A stretch of 7,246 bases of DNA from UBA9214 sp964443845 (GTDB lineage Bacteria > Pseudomonadota > Gammaproteobacteria > UBA9214): the NCBI GenBank assembly GCA_964443845.1, contig CAYUFA010000109.1, positions 1 to 7,246 of the forward strand. The letters are read 5' to 3'. The notes under the pieces were generated by a model. The model was given only the letters and a program-made list of their open reading frames with translations. It had not been told where the DNA came from and did no database searches. Positions 1-6,254 of this stretch are shown in pieces (position 1 is the stretch's first letter; every line of letters begins with the position of its first letter). A program made the translations under genes and the position numbers.

Positions 1-2
1 CG

Positions 3-254
3 ATCTGGTGGAGCAATGCGTTTTTCACGATATACAGCAACTGGCTGTATACAGCCGAGGAGCGCAAGGCGCTTTACGATGACTGGATCGCACGGCTGGC
101 CGAACGCAACCCGGACATCTTTCTCTATGGATCCGATTACAACAACATCAACGTCAACCATATTCGTGCCGGGGAGTACCTGGAACAATACCAGGTTGAC
201 AGCAATAACTGCCTGAAACCGGTCAGGCTGTACAAGCACGAATTAAGGCTCTAG
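3..254 (+). CDS. 3' end of an unrecognised protein (partial)
   Basis: This frame is open from the left edge of the window to a TAG at 252-254 and gives the last 83 residues of a protein. The peptide is rich in aromatic residues at first (IWWSNAFFTIYSNWLYT), then turns charged and helical (AEERKALYDDWIARLAERN), then has a mixed segment (DIFLYGSDYNNINVNHIRAG) and a basic tail ending HELRL. The amino-acid balance is much more protein-like than the overlapping frame that starts with an ATG at 16. The aromatic-rich start could be the edge of a membrane segment followed by an extracytoplasmic tail, as in polytopic glycosyltransferases, but this is a guess and I do not recognise the family. It lies 48 bases upstream of the likely sulfotransferase start on the same strand, so the two could be co-transcribed. 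Confidence 0.65.
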   Translation: MWWSNAFFTIYSNWLYTAEERKALYDDWIARLAERNPDIFLYGSDYNNINVNHIRAGEYLEQYQVDSNNCLKPVRLYKHELRL

Positions 255-302
255 CATCCCGCACGGCATTCCCACGCGCCAGACAGCCATGTGATCTTCC
301 TC

Positions 303-2252
303 ATGTTCAACAAGCAGCGTCATTCCTGCGGTAAATCACGGTCCATACTGCCGCTGGTCGATACCTTCCCGCTGCTGCTGGCTTTCCTGCTCATGGTATT
401 ACTGGGCAACCCGCCGGCATGGGCCGTCACAGTAACATCAGGTCCGACCCTGACCCTGGACCCCAATGGAAAAACGCCGCTTGCAGCTGTTGTCAAACTC
501 GCTACGGACGTGCCTGCGCGGGTCACCCTCGAGGTAAACGCCGGAAAGGAAAGCCGGACGCTTGAATTCGCCGATTTCAGGACGGATTTCTCACTCCCGG
601 TCCTGGGGCTCAAGCCAGACAAGGCGTATACGATCAGGACAACACTGACCGATGAGCACAACCGGCAACTGGTCGTTACCCCGTCCCTGCAGGTCGCAAC
701 GGCTCCACTGCCGGTTGACTTCCCTGATATTAAAGTACTCGTCAGCAAGCCTGCCCTCATGGAACCCGGCTATACCATGATGGCCCGATTCATCCGCGCG
801 GGAGGTGACAGGGAAATTACCCTTGCGGGGATCGGCACCGGGCTGACAAAGCACATGCTACTGGACTGGATGTGCCAGGTAACAGACTGGACCAGGGAAT
901 GCGACCACGAGAATGCTCCCACCTACACGATCATCGTCGACAACAGAGGCAACGTCGTCTGGTATTCGACTCTGGGGGGTGTCAACAACTACCTGCTTCC
1001 AGACGGAACCCTGCTGTACCGGGATGAGTCCGACATAGTCAGGATCGACATGCTGGGCGACGAATTATGGCGCATCACACCGAACGACCCGGGGACACGC
1101 CTTACCCATGACATGATCCGCACGGCCGAGGGAACTTTTCTCAGTATCACCATTCAGCAGGCAACCCTGGCTGGTTTCCCCACCTCCGAAACCGATGCGA
1201 ACGCCCCGCGCAAAACCGCCCATGTGGAAGACAACCCGATCGTGGAATTCGACAAAAATGGCAAGCTCCTGCACATCTGGCCCCTGGTTCACATGCTTGA
1301 TACAAATCGCATCGGGTATAACTCGCTGAACAAGCGCCCCCCTGCTTACCAGCCCCTTGGTTACGACTGGGCGCACGTGAATGCCGTGATTCAGGATACG
1401 CGCGATGATTCGATCATCATGTCGCTCCGGCACCAGGACGCCGTGGTGAAATTCTCCCGCTCCACGGGCAAGCTGAAATGGATCCTGGGCACGCATGCCA
1501 ACTGGTCGAAGGCATTCCAGCCGTACCTGCTCACCCCGGTCGGAAAACCTTTTGAATGGCAGTATCACCAGCATTCCCCGACCATCACGCCTGCGGGGAC
1601 CCTCCTGCTGTTCGACAACGGCAACTTCCGGGCCAGCCCGTTCGACGGCAAACCAAAAATCCCGAACAGTCGCAACTACAGCCGGGCCGTCGAATACGCG
1701 ATCGATGAGCAGAAAATGGAAGTGCGACAGGTCTGGGAGTATGGCAAGAACATTGAAAAGCCGCTGTTTTCAGGTCATATCTCCGATGCGAACTGGATGA
1801 AAAAAACCGGCAATGTACTGATCACGTTTGGTGGAACCAGCTTTACCGGCGGCGTTGCCAGTTCCGATCTGGGCCTGGGCAAGGTCTCCACCAGGGTTAT
1901 CGAAGTAACGCACGCAACGCCGGCCAAACGGGTGTTCGATATGCTGGTCTACGATCCGGCGCCCCATGCCATGCTGCAGGTATTCCGCAGCGAGCGGATT
2001 CCCGATCTCTACCCGCTTGACACGGACGCGGACGGAGTACCGGATTACAGGGACAATTGTATACTGGTGCCGAACGGCCCCCTCATTCCCGGCGATGCCG
2101 CCAGCAGCCAGCGGGACAGCGACGGTGATCATGTGGGTGACGCGTGCGAGGGGGCGGACAGTGACAGCGCACCTGACAAGGCAGCCGGCATCAGGAAACG
2201 TGTTCCGGCAACCCGCCATGACACTGCCATGCCGGCACAACCGGGGTCCTGA
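303..2252 (+). CDS. Arylsulfate sulfotransferase (ASST family) with C-terminal TSP3-like calcium-binding motifs
   Basis: ASST enzymes transfer a sulfuryl group from a phenolic sulfate ester to another phenol without PAPS, in the periplasm. Numbering from the ATG at 303 (649 aa), the protein has a basic n-region, a hydrophobic stretch and an AWA/V signal-peptidase site after about residue 41. An Ig-like N-terminal beta domain covers about 45-135 and the propeller about 140-545. Family motifs are THDM (His269), WAHVNAV (His358), SLRHQD (Arg376, His377), LKWILGTH (His398), YHQHSP (His422, His424) and LLLFDNGN (to 441). The 18-residue spacing of His358 and Arg376 equals that of catalytic His356 and Arg374 in Escherichia coli AssT. 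His424 is the probable counterpart of the sulfated histidine (His436). The tail has two TSP3-like acidic motifs with a Cys each (573-586 and 605-615), then a polar end. An in-frame GTG at 291 is an alternative start, but neither start has a clear Shine-Dalgarno. The ATG is preferred because it puts the charged n-region first. The family call is firm; the substrate is unknown. Confidence 0.9.
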   Translation: MFNKQRHSCGKSRSILPLVDTFPLLLAFLLMVLLGNPPAWAVTVTSGPTLTLDPNGKTPLAAVVKLATDVPARVTLEVNAGKESRTLEFADFRTDFSLPVLGLKPDKAYTIRTTLTDEHNRQLVVTPSLQVATAPLPVDFPDIKVLVSKPALMEPGYTMMARFIRAGGDREITLAGIGTGLTKHMLLDWMCQVTDWTRECDHENAPTYTIIVDNRGNVVWYSTLGGVNNYLLPDGTLLYRDESDIVRIDMLGDELWRITPNDPGTRLTHDMIRTAEGTFLSITIQQATLAGFPTSETDANAPRKTAHVEDNPIVEFDKNGKLLHIWPLVHMLDTNRIGYNSLNKRPPAYQPLGYDWAHVNAVIQDTRDDSIIMSLRHQDAVVKFSRSTGKLKWILGTHANWSKAFQPYLLTPVGKPFEWQYHQHSPTITPAGTLLLFDNGNFRASPFDGKPKIPNSRNYSRAVEYAIDEQKMEVRQVWEYGKNIEKPLFSGHISDANWMKKTGNVLITFGGTSFTGGVASSDLGLGKVSTRVIEVTHATPAKRVFDMLVYDPAPHAMLQVFRSERIPDLYPLDTDADGVPDYRDNCILVPNGPLIPGDAASSQRDSDGDHVGDACEGADSDSAPDKAAGIRKRVPATRHDTAMPAQPGS

Positions 2253-2383
2253 CAGCCGACACCTGCCTGGCGCCGTTGGCGTTGGCGTAGTGCCGGTGAA
2301 ACCCGCGGCCTTCCCGATGCAAAACGGACATTCGAAGCGCAACGGATGATCGTTGCCTGTCCCGTGCTCGAACCTCAGGCTGG

Positions 2384-3172
2384 TTATCCCTGCGGGAACA
2401 CCTTGAGGATGCCGATCCCGGGAAGGCGCAAGGCGCGGTCCTTGAAGTCAATACCCGCAGCCAGGCCGAGGACATTCAGTTCGACCCCTTCGTCCTCCGC
2501 CAGGCCGAATCCCAACAGACCGTACAGGGAGATCTGCCAGCCGGTGCCGCTCGGCATGCGTGCGACCAGCCGTCCGTCTGCCAGGTAATCCTTGCCGATC
2601 GCAGTGGGTGGCAGATCAAGCCCCAGCCCGGGCACCCGCCGTGCCACAAATGCGGTAAAGGTGTTGCTGTTCGGACCGGGCCATAGCCGATACTTCCCTG
2701 TATAAGGGTATTCCGCTACCACCGACTCAATGCGGTCGATGAGCGCATCGACACCTGGCCCACGACGATCCAGCAACAGTTCGGGTTGTGCGCCGTACCA
2801 GAGCTGGTCGGGCGGGCCGTGCCGCACATCCAGCGCCGAGTGACCGGCGTAGAGGTTCCAGCCGATCACCTGGTAGACCGTGTACTCCGCTGCATCACTG
2901 CGCTTGGTGGCGATCCAGCTATGGATAGCAAACGCACCCCGCCAATTGTAGGCACGCGCCCCGTACACCTGTACCAGTGCCGCCGGTTCCTCAGCGGGTT
3001 GCGGCGCCAGCCCGCTGCTGGCGTGGCTGGCCTCGCGCCAGTTGGTGTCCAGGTCCAGGCCACCGAACGCCAGCACGCCCAGCGGTCCGAGCAGCAGCGC
3101 CACTACTACCACCACGGCGCGTACCGGCCACCTCAGCCACCCGGACCATTTACGATTGTGTTCTGCATTCAT
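2384..3172 (-). CDS. DUF3750 family membrane-anchored protein
   Basis: The 262-residue product starts with a short basic n-region (HNRKWSGWLRWPVR) and one strong hydrophobic segment at about 18-37. It is therefore either an inner-membrane protein with the rest in the periplasm, or has an uncleaved signal. The body matches the DUF3750 pattern as I remember it: VQVYGARAYNWRGAFAIHSW (67-86), then YTVYQVIGW (97-105), and a WPGPNSNTF motif (164-172) before TAF. The C-terminal part is glycine-rich beta-like sequence ending GILKVFPQG. The biochemical role of DUF3750 is not known to me. The conserved His84 and the PNSN motif recall the His/Asn layout of papain-like NlpC/P60 or DUF4105 folds, but no Cys is present at all, so a thiol protease activity is unlikely. 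The ribosome-binding site is weak (AAGCAG upstream of ATG). The gene converges with the sulfotransferase gene and follows the FG-GAP gene in the same direction after 253 bases. Confidence 0.8.
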   Translation of the reverse strand: MNAEHNRKWSGWLRWPVRAVVVVVALLLGPLGVLAFGGLDLDTNWREASHASSGLAPQPAEEPAALVQVYGARAYNWRGAFAIHSWIATKRSDAAEYTVYQVIGWNLYAGHSALDVRHGPPDQLWYGAQPELLLDRRGPGVDALIDRIESVVAEYPYTGKYRLWPGPNSNTFTAFVARRVPGLGLDLPPTAIGKDYLADGRLVARMPSGTGWQISLYGLLGFGLAEDEGVELNVLGLAAGIDFKDRALRLPGIGILKVFPQG

Positions 3173-3257
3173 AACTGCTTATGAATTCATCGAGGTGGCG
3201 CACACACATCGTACCAGCGCATCTATCTGGCATCGAGCAAGTAACGGAATCATCAGC

Positions 3258-3424
3258 ACCTGTCTCATAATTCCGCGCGAGCCGCAACCCTCTGGACCGG
3301 GTGTTTATTGCCTCTGGCCGTGTTGCGGCTTGCTCCTGTAGCGACGGCCGCACTGCCCGGTCGCCGCGCCTGGCCGGCAACAAACACCGCCACGATCGCG
3401 GCCGTGTGGAATTGTGAGACAGGT
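3258..3424. repeat. Fold-back palindromic element with 17-bp terminal inverted repeats (MITE- or ERIC-like)
   Basis: The left end at 3258-3274 (ACCTGTCTCATAATTCC) is the inverted copy of 3408-3424 (GGAATTGTGAGACAGGT), with 16 of 17 bases paired. The pairing continues inward: the next bases on each arm (GCGCGAGCCGC against the complement of GCGGCCGTGT) match imperfectly with one gap. A second inverted pair follows at 3300-3312 (GGTGTTTATTGCC) and 3376-3388 (GGCAACAAACACC), with 12 of 13 paired. The centre can also fold, with GCGAC at 3341-3345 against GTCGC at 3360-3364. The unit of about 167 bases is therefore one long imperfect hairpin, as expected of a non-autonomous fold-back element or ERIC-type repeat. 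There is no transposase and I see no clear target-site duplication. Its right end stops one base before the FG-GAP stop codon. It could also act as a transcript-end structure for that gene, but there is no T-tract. Confidence 0.65.
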
Positions 3425-3425
3425 T

Positions 3426-5882
3426 CTAGGCAGCAGGTCTTTCCGGATTTTTCCGGCATCGTCTCCAGAGCAGGAGTACCACCGCCCCGGCGGCGAGACA
3501 GCCGAAGACGCTGAGTGCCGCAGCAATCCTGCTAACGGGATACCCCAGATACAGCGGCTCGCAGCTGGTGCGCGGCAACCCGCCGCTCAGCCCTGTCCCG
3601 CCGGGAACGCCTGCGTCACCGCCCAGTAGCACGAAGGCGGCCCCCTCGTCTTTCTGGCCACAGTCGAAATGGTAGGCCCCGATGATAATATCCGCGTAGC
3701 CGTCACCATTAACGTCGCCTGCACCGGACGCGCCATAGCCCATATTGGCGCCCGGCTGATCGTTCTCGAACACGGCACCGGCGCTGCCCGGGCCGGCGTC
3801 CGCTATACCGGAAGCACTGCCGAAGAACAGGAACGCGGCACCCTCATCCGAAGTACCTTTCAGCCAACGGTACACGCGTCCCAGCAGCGACACCCCGGTG
3901 TCATAACGCATGGCACCGACGATCACGTCGTCGAAGCCGTCGCCGTTGACGTCACCCGCACCGGCCACCGCGTGGCCCAGCCAGGCCCCTGCCTGGTCAC
4001 CCGCAAGCCGGGTCCGGGCCGTGGCGGGGCTGCCATCCGCCATGCCCGCTGCACTGCCGTAGAACACGAAGGCCATGCCCGCGTCGGTCTTGCCGGCGGT
4101 AGCGTAGCGCCGGGCTCCGACGATGACATCGTCATAGCCATCGCCGTTGACATCACCCGCACCAGCCGCGCTGACCCCCATCCACGCCCCCGCCTGATTG
4201 CCTTCGAATCGTGCGTGAGCCGTAGCCGGAGTGGCATCGGCGATACCGGACGCACTGCCCAGCAAAACGAAGGCTGCCCCTTCGTCGGTCTCGCCAGCAT
4301 CATAGTGCGGTGCTCCGACGATGACATCGTCAAGGCCGTCGCCGTTGACGTCGCCCGCACCGGCCACGCTTTCACCCAGACTGGCACCCGCCTGCCCAGC
4401 CGTGAACCGGGTCTGTGCCGTCGCGGGGCTTCCGTTGGGGATGCCTGCCGCACCGCCGTGGAAGATGAAGGCCGCCCCCGCGTCGGTCCCGCCAGCAGCG
4501 TCATAGTGCGGTGCTCCGACGATCACATCGTCAAAGCCGTCGCCGTTGACGTCGCCCGCACCGGCCACGTGTTCACCCAGATTGGCACCCGCCTGGCCGG
4601 ACACGATCCGGGTGTTCGCGGTTGCCGGGGTCGCGTCGGCGATGCCCGCTGCGCTGCCCAGAAACACGAAGGCCGCCCCTGCGTCGACCTCGCCAGCATC
4701 ATCATAGTACGGTGCGCCGACGATGACATCGTCAAAGCCGTCGCCGTTGACGTCGCCCGCACCGGCCACGTTTTCACCCAGATTGGCACCCGCCTGGCCG
4801 GACACGATCCGGGTGTTCGCGGTTGCCGGGGTCGCGTCGGCGATGCCCGCTGCGCTGCCCAGAAACACGAAGGCCGCCCCAGCGTCGGCCGCGCCCGCGT
4901 CATAGTGAAAGGCCCCCACGATGACGTCATCGTAACCGTCGCCGTTGACATCGCCCGCAGCGGCAACGGAGAAACCGAACAGTGCGCCTGCCTGATCGGA
5001 TTCGAGCAGCGTGTCCGCATCGGCGGACAACAGGGGATCGATTACGATGGGGTAGACAGCATTCCTGTCGTCCACCCTCAGCTGCAAACGGTGAATGGAC
5101 GGTACCGACAACTCCACCGGCAGCGGGACACCCGCCGCATCGAATGCCTGCAGCTGTCCGTAGCCAAGCTGGCGACCTGTGGCCGTCGCAATCCGCACCG
5201 ACTGCCCGCCCCCCGAGGCCGCGGCACCTTCCAGCGAGAGCCCGAGCACCAGCATGCCCTCACCTTCGGCGCGTTCCGGTAGCGTGAACCCTTGCTCGAG
5301 GCCAGCGGGACTGTTCACGTACCACTCAAGGAGAGATCCATGCCGGATTTCGACCCGCGCCCCGTCGCTTGCGACCTCACCGGGAAGGACGGGGGTGAGG
5401 GAATTCGACCGTCCCATTTGCGCCAGTCGCAGGGCCAGTAGCTGTGGACTGCCCGCGGCAACGCGATCCACGACCCGGATTCCGGTCGGCTCGAAGTAGG
5501 TGCGGAACGCATGCCGGCGACTGGGTGCCTGCAGACCGTTTGCGTTCCTGCCCGCGCGATACTCACTCAGGGCAATGTGGTGTCGGGCAGCGGCCAGCCA
5601 GGTCGTATCAGCCTCCACGATCCCTGGCGCGGAGCGCACACCTGCACCGGACCGGGATTCAACGGGACCCATAGCCCCCCCCATGGCCGATCCATGCTGC
5701 TGGATGAGTATCAACAGGGCGGCCAGGACGACGACCCGCCGTTTGACGGATTGTGCCGCTACCGATTTCCCGGCATCTCTCCGTCGCGCGATCCAGCCAG
5801 GGATGACAGCAAGCGCCCCTGACCGACTCCCCGTGGCAAGGGCATCGGCCCGGTATATCCCTGGCAGGCTGTTTGTGAACAT
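3426..5882 (-). CDS. Secreted FG-GAP / integrin-alpha-like seven-bladed beta-propeller protein with C-terminal membrane anchor
   Basis: The start is set at 5882 because GAGGAG lies 8 bases upstream. The frame runs open to 5939, but the upstream ATG there has no comparable site. The 818-residue product has a long basic N-terminal extension, a hydrophobic core (about 50-60) and a GSA signal-peptidase-like site near 66. A beta-rich pre-propeller domain covers about 125-285, with LEWYVNSPAGLEQGFTL at 185-201 and YPIVIDPLL at 277-285. Seven FG-GAP units each carry the calcium loop DVNGDGxxD; the loops lie on the plus strand at 4917-4952, 4719-4754, 4518-4553, 4317-4352, 4119-4154, 3918-3953 and 3681-3716. 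Spacing is 66-67 residues, except 79 between units six and seven because of a small insert (about 662-678, RVYRWLKG). Seven units fit one closed propeller. The C-terminus has a hydrophobic segment (786-806) then RRCRKNPERPAA, which suggests membrane retention or a sorting tail. A binding or adhesion role is inferred from the fold; no ligand is evident. Confidence 0.9.
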   Translation of the reverse strand: MFTNSLPGIYRADALATGSRSGALAVIPGWIARRRDAGKSVAAQSVKRRVVVLAALLILIQQHGSAMGGAMGPVESRSGAGVRSAPGIVEADTTWLAAARHHIALSEYRAGRNANGLQAPSRRHAFRTYFEPTGIRVVDRVAAGSPQLLALRLAQMGRSNSLTPVLPGEVASDGARVEIRHGSLLEWYVNSPAGLEQGFTLPERAEGEGMLVLGLSLEGAAASGGGQSVRIATATGRQLGYGQLQAFDAAGVPLPVELSVPSIHRLQLRVDDRNAVYPIVIDPLLSADADTLLESDQAGALFGFSVAAAGDVNGDGYDDVIVGAFHYDAGAADAGAAFVFLGSAAGIADATPATANTRIVSGQAGANLGENVAGAGDVNGDGFDDVIVGAPYYDDAGEVDAGAAFVFLGSAAGIADATPATANTRIVSGQAGANLGEHVAGAGDVNGDGFDDVIVGAPHYDAAGGTDAGAAFIFHGGAAGIPNGSPATAQTRFTAGQAGASLGESVAGAGDVNGDGLDDVIVGAPHYDAGETDEGAAFVLLGSASGIADATPATAHARFEGNQAGAWMGVSAAGAGDVNGDGYDDVIVGARRYATAGKTDAGMAFVFYGSAAGMADGSPATARTRLAGDQAGAWLGHAVAGAGDVNGDGFDDVIVGAMRYDTGVSLLGRVYRWLKGTSDEGAAFLFFGSASGIADAGPGSAGAVFENDQPGANMGYGASGAGDVNGDGYADIIIGAYHFDCGQKDEGAAFVLLGGDAGVPGGTGLSGGLPRTSCEPLYLGYPVSRIAAALSVFGCLAAGAVVLLLWRRCRKNPERPAA
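3465..3527 (-). other. C-terminal transmembrane segment plus basic tail of the FG-GAP protein
   Basis: Residues 786-806 of the FG-GAP protein (IAAALSVFGCLAAGAVVLLLW) form a single hydrophobic helix-length stretch. It is preceded by a short Cys-containing linker (SCEPLYLGYPVSR) and followed by RRCRKNPERPAA. The order motif, helix, basic cluster resembles the tripartite C-terminal tails used by exosortase, rhombosortase and similar systems. It does not match PEP-CTERM, GlyGly-CTERM or LPXTG, so a plain membrane anchor is equally possible. Confidence 0.6.
4513..4887. repeat. Near-identical tandem FG-GAP units within the propeller gene
   Basis: Bases 4513-4686 and 4714-4887 are direct copies offset by exactly 201 bases (67 codons). 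I count four differences in 174 aligned positions. They encode blades three and two of the propeller and share runs such as TANTRIVSGQAGANLGE. The other blades have clearly diverged at the DNA level although they keep the same protein motif. This points to a recent unit duplication or gene conversion between these two blades. Confidence 0.85.
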
Positions 5883-5890
5883 GGGCAGTA

Positions 5891-5896
5891 CTCCTC
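5891..5896 (-). promoter_or_regulatory. Ribosome-binding site of the FG-GAP gene
   Basis: On the minus strand this reads GAGGAG, 8 bases before the ATG whose first base is 5882. It is the strongest Shine-Dalgarno seen in the window and decides the start of the gene against the upstream ATG at 5939. Confidence 0.75.
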
Positions 5897-6085
5897 GTTC
5901 CGGATAATCGGGACATGCCGGCTGAAAAAGCGCACACATCCTCGCATACTACCCCACGAATCGGAACGGTATGTGCCGGCACCGGATAAATCTGCCATTT
6001 TTTCAAAGAACCGGGATTCTCTGTGTATTGAACAGGCGACCGCCGGCAAATCCCCTCCGCTTTCCGGTGATAACCGATTGAGGCA

Positions 6086-6100
6086 ATGCTGGCCCAGCAT
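6086..6100. promoter_or_regulatory. 15-base perfect palindrome, possible operator
   Basis: ATGCTGGCCCAGCAT has two perfect 7-base arms around one central base. It lies in the middle of the divergent region, which is a usual place for a dimeric regulator to act on both genes. No regulator is encoded in the window, and a palindrome of this size may be chance. Confidence 0.25.
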
Positions 6101-6229
6101 CGTGGAGCGCGGAAACGGCTGCACAGAACCCTGTCTACCCCGTGCGGCACCCGGACAAAGGCCTTACCCGGCAGGTCATTTGGTAACGCGGCAGCGGTCA
6201 GTGTTATATTGAATTCCACCTCCACCACC

Positions 6230-6248
6230 CGCATGCTCGGTGCATGCG
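6230..6248. promoter_or_regulatory. Inverted repeat just upstream of the helical-protein start
   Basis: CGCATGC at 6230-6236 and GCATGCG at 6242-6248 form a 7-base stem with a 5-base loop. It ends 6 bases before the ATG at 6255 and covers the alternative GTG start at 6240. It occupies the place where a ribosome-binding site should be, and none is visible there. It could be an operator or a translation-control hairpin, or it could be chance. Confidence 0.3.
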
Positions 6249-6254
6249 CCCTCC

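Larger units (their letters stand above)
5897..6254. other. Divergent intergenic region
   Basis: This stretch of about 360 bases separates the FG-GAP gene (minus) from the helical-protein gene (plus) and should hold both promoters. The short open frames across it have no recognisable protein character, and I treat them as chance. It contains a perfect 10-base palindrome GTGCCGGCAC (5973-5982), a 15-base palindrome at 6086-6100 and an inverted repeat at 6230-6248. A weak sigma70-like pair for the plus gene is TTGGTA (6180-6185) with TATATT (6205-6210), but the 19-base spacer is long. I could not find a convincing promoter for the minus gene. Confidence 0.5.

Noticed and set aside
289..294. ATG immediately followed by TGA just before the sulfotransferase start
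   Set aside because: A minimal start-stop element could regulate translation, but there is no Shine-Dalgarno before it and such overlaps are common by chance.
2339..2356. Small hairpin GCAACG-GATGAT-CGTTGC between the convergent sulfotransferase and DUF3750 genes
   Set aside because: A terminator would be expected here, but the stem has only 6 pairs and there is no T-tract on either strand, so I do not call it.
3181..3190. Perfect palindrome ATGAATTCAT just upstream of the DUF3750 start
   Set aside because: Only 10 bases long and within the leader next to the start codon. Chance is a sufficient explanation without further symmetry.
3265..3526. Short minus-strand open frames over the palindromic element
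   Set aside because: They read through the inverted-repeat element and the FG-GAP 3' end in other frames, with no start signal; they are explained by the GC-rich repeat.
3669..5282. A 537-residue open frame on the plus strand opposite the FG-GAP repeats
   Set aside because: It is the mirror of the periodic GC-rich propeller repeats. Its repeats follow those of the minus gene exactly, it shows no recognisable motif, and the minus frame has clear FG-GAP loops, a signal peptide and a ribosome-binding site.
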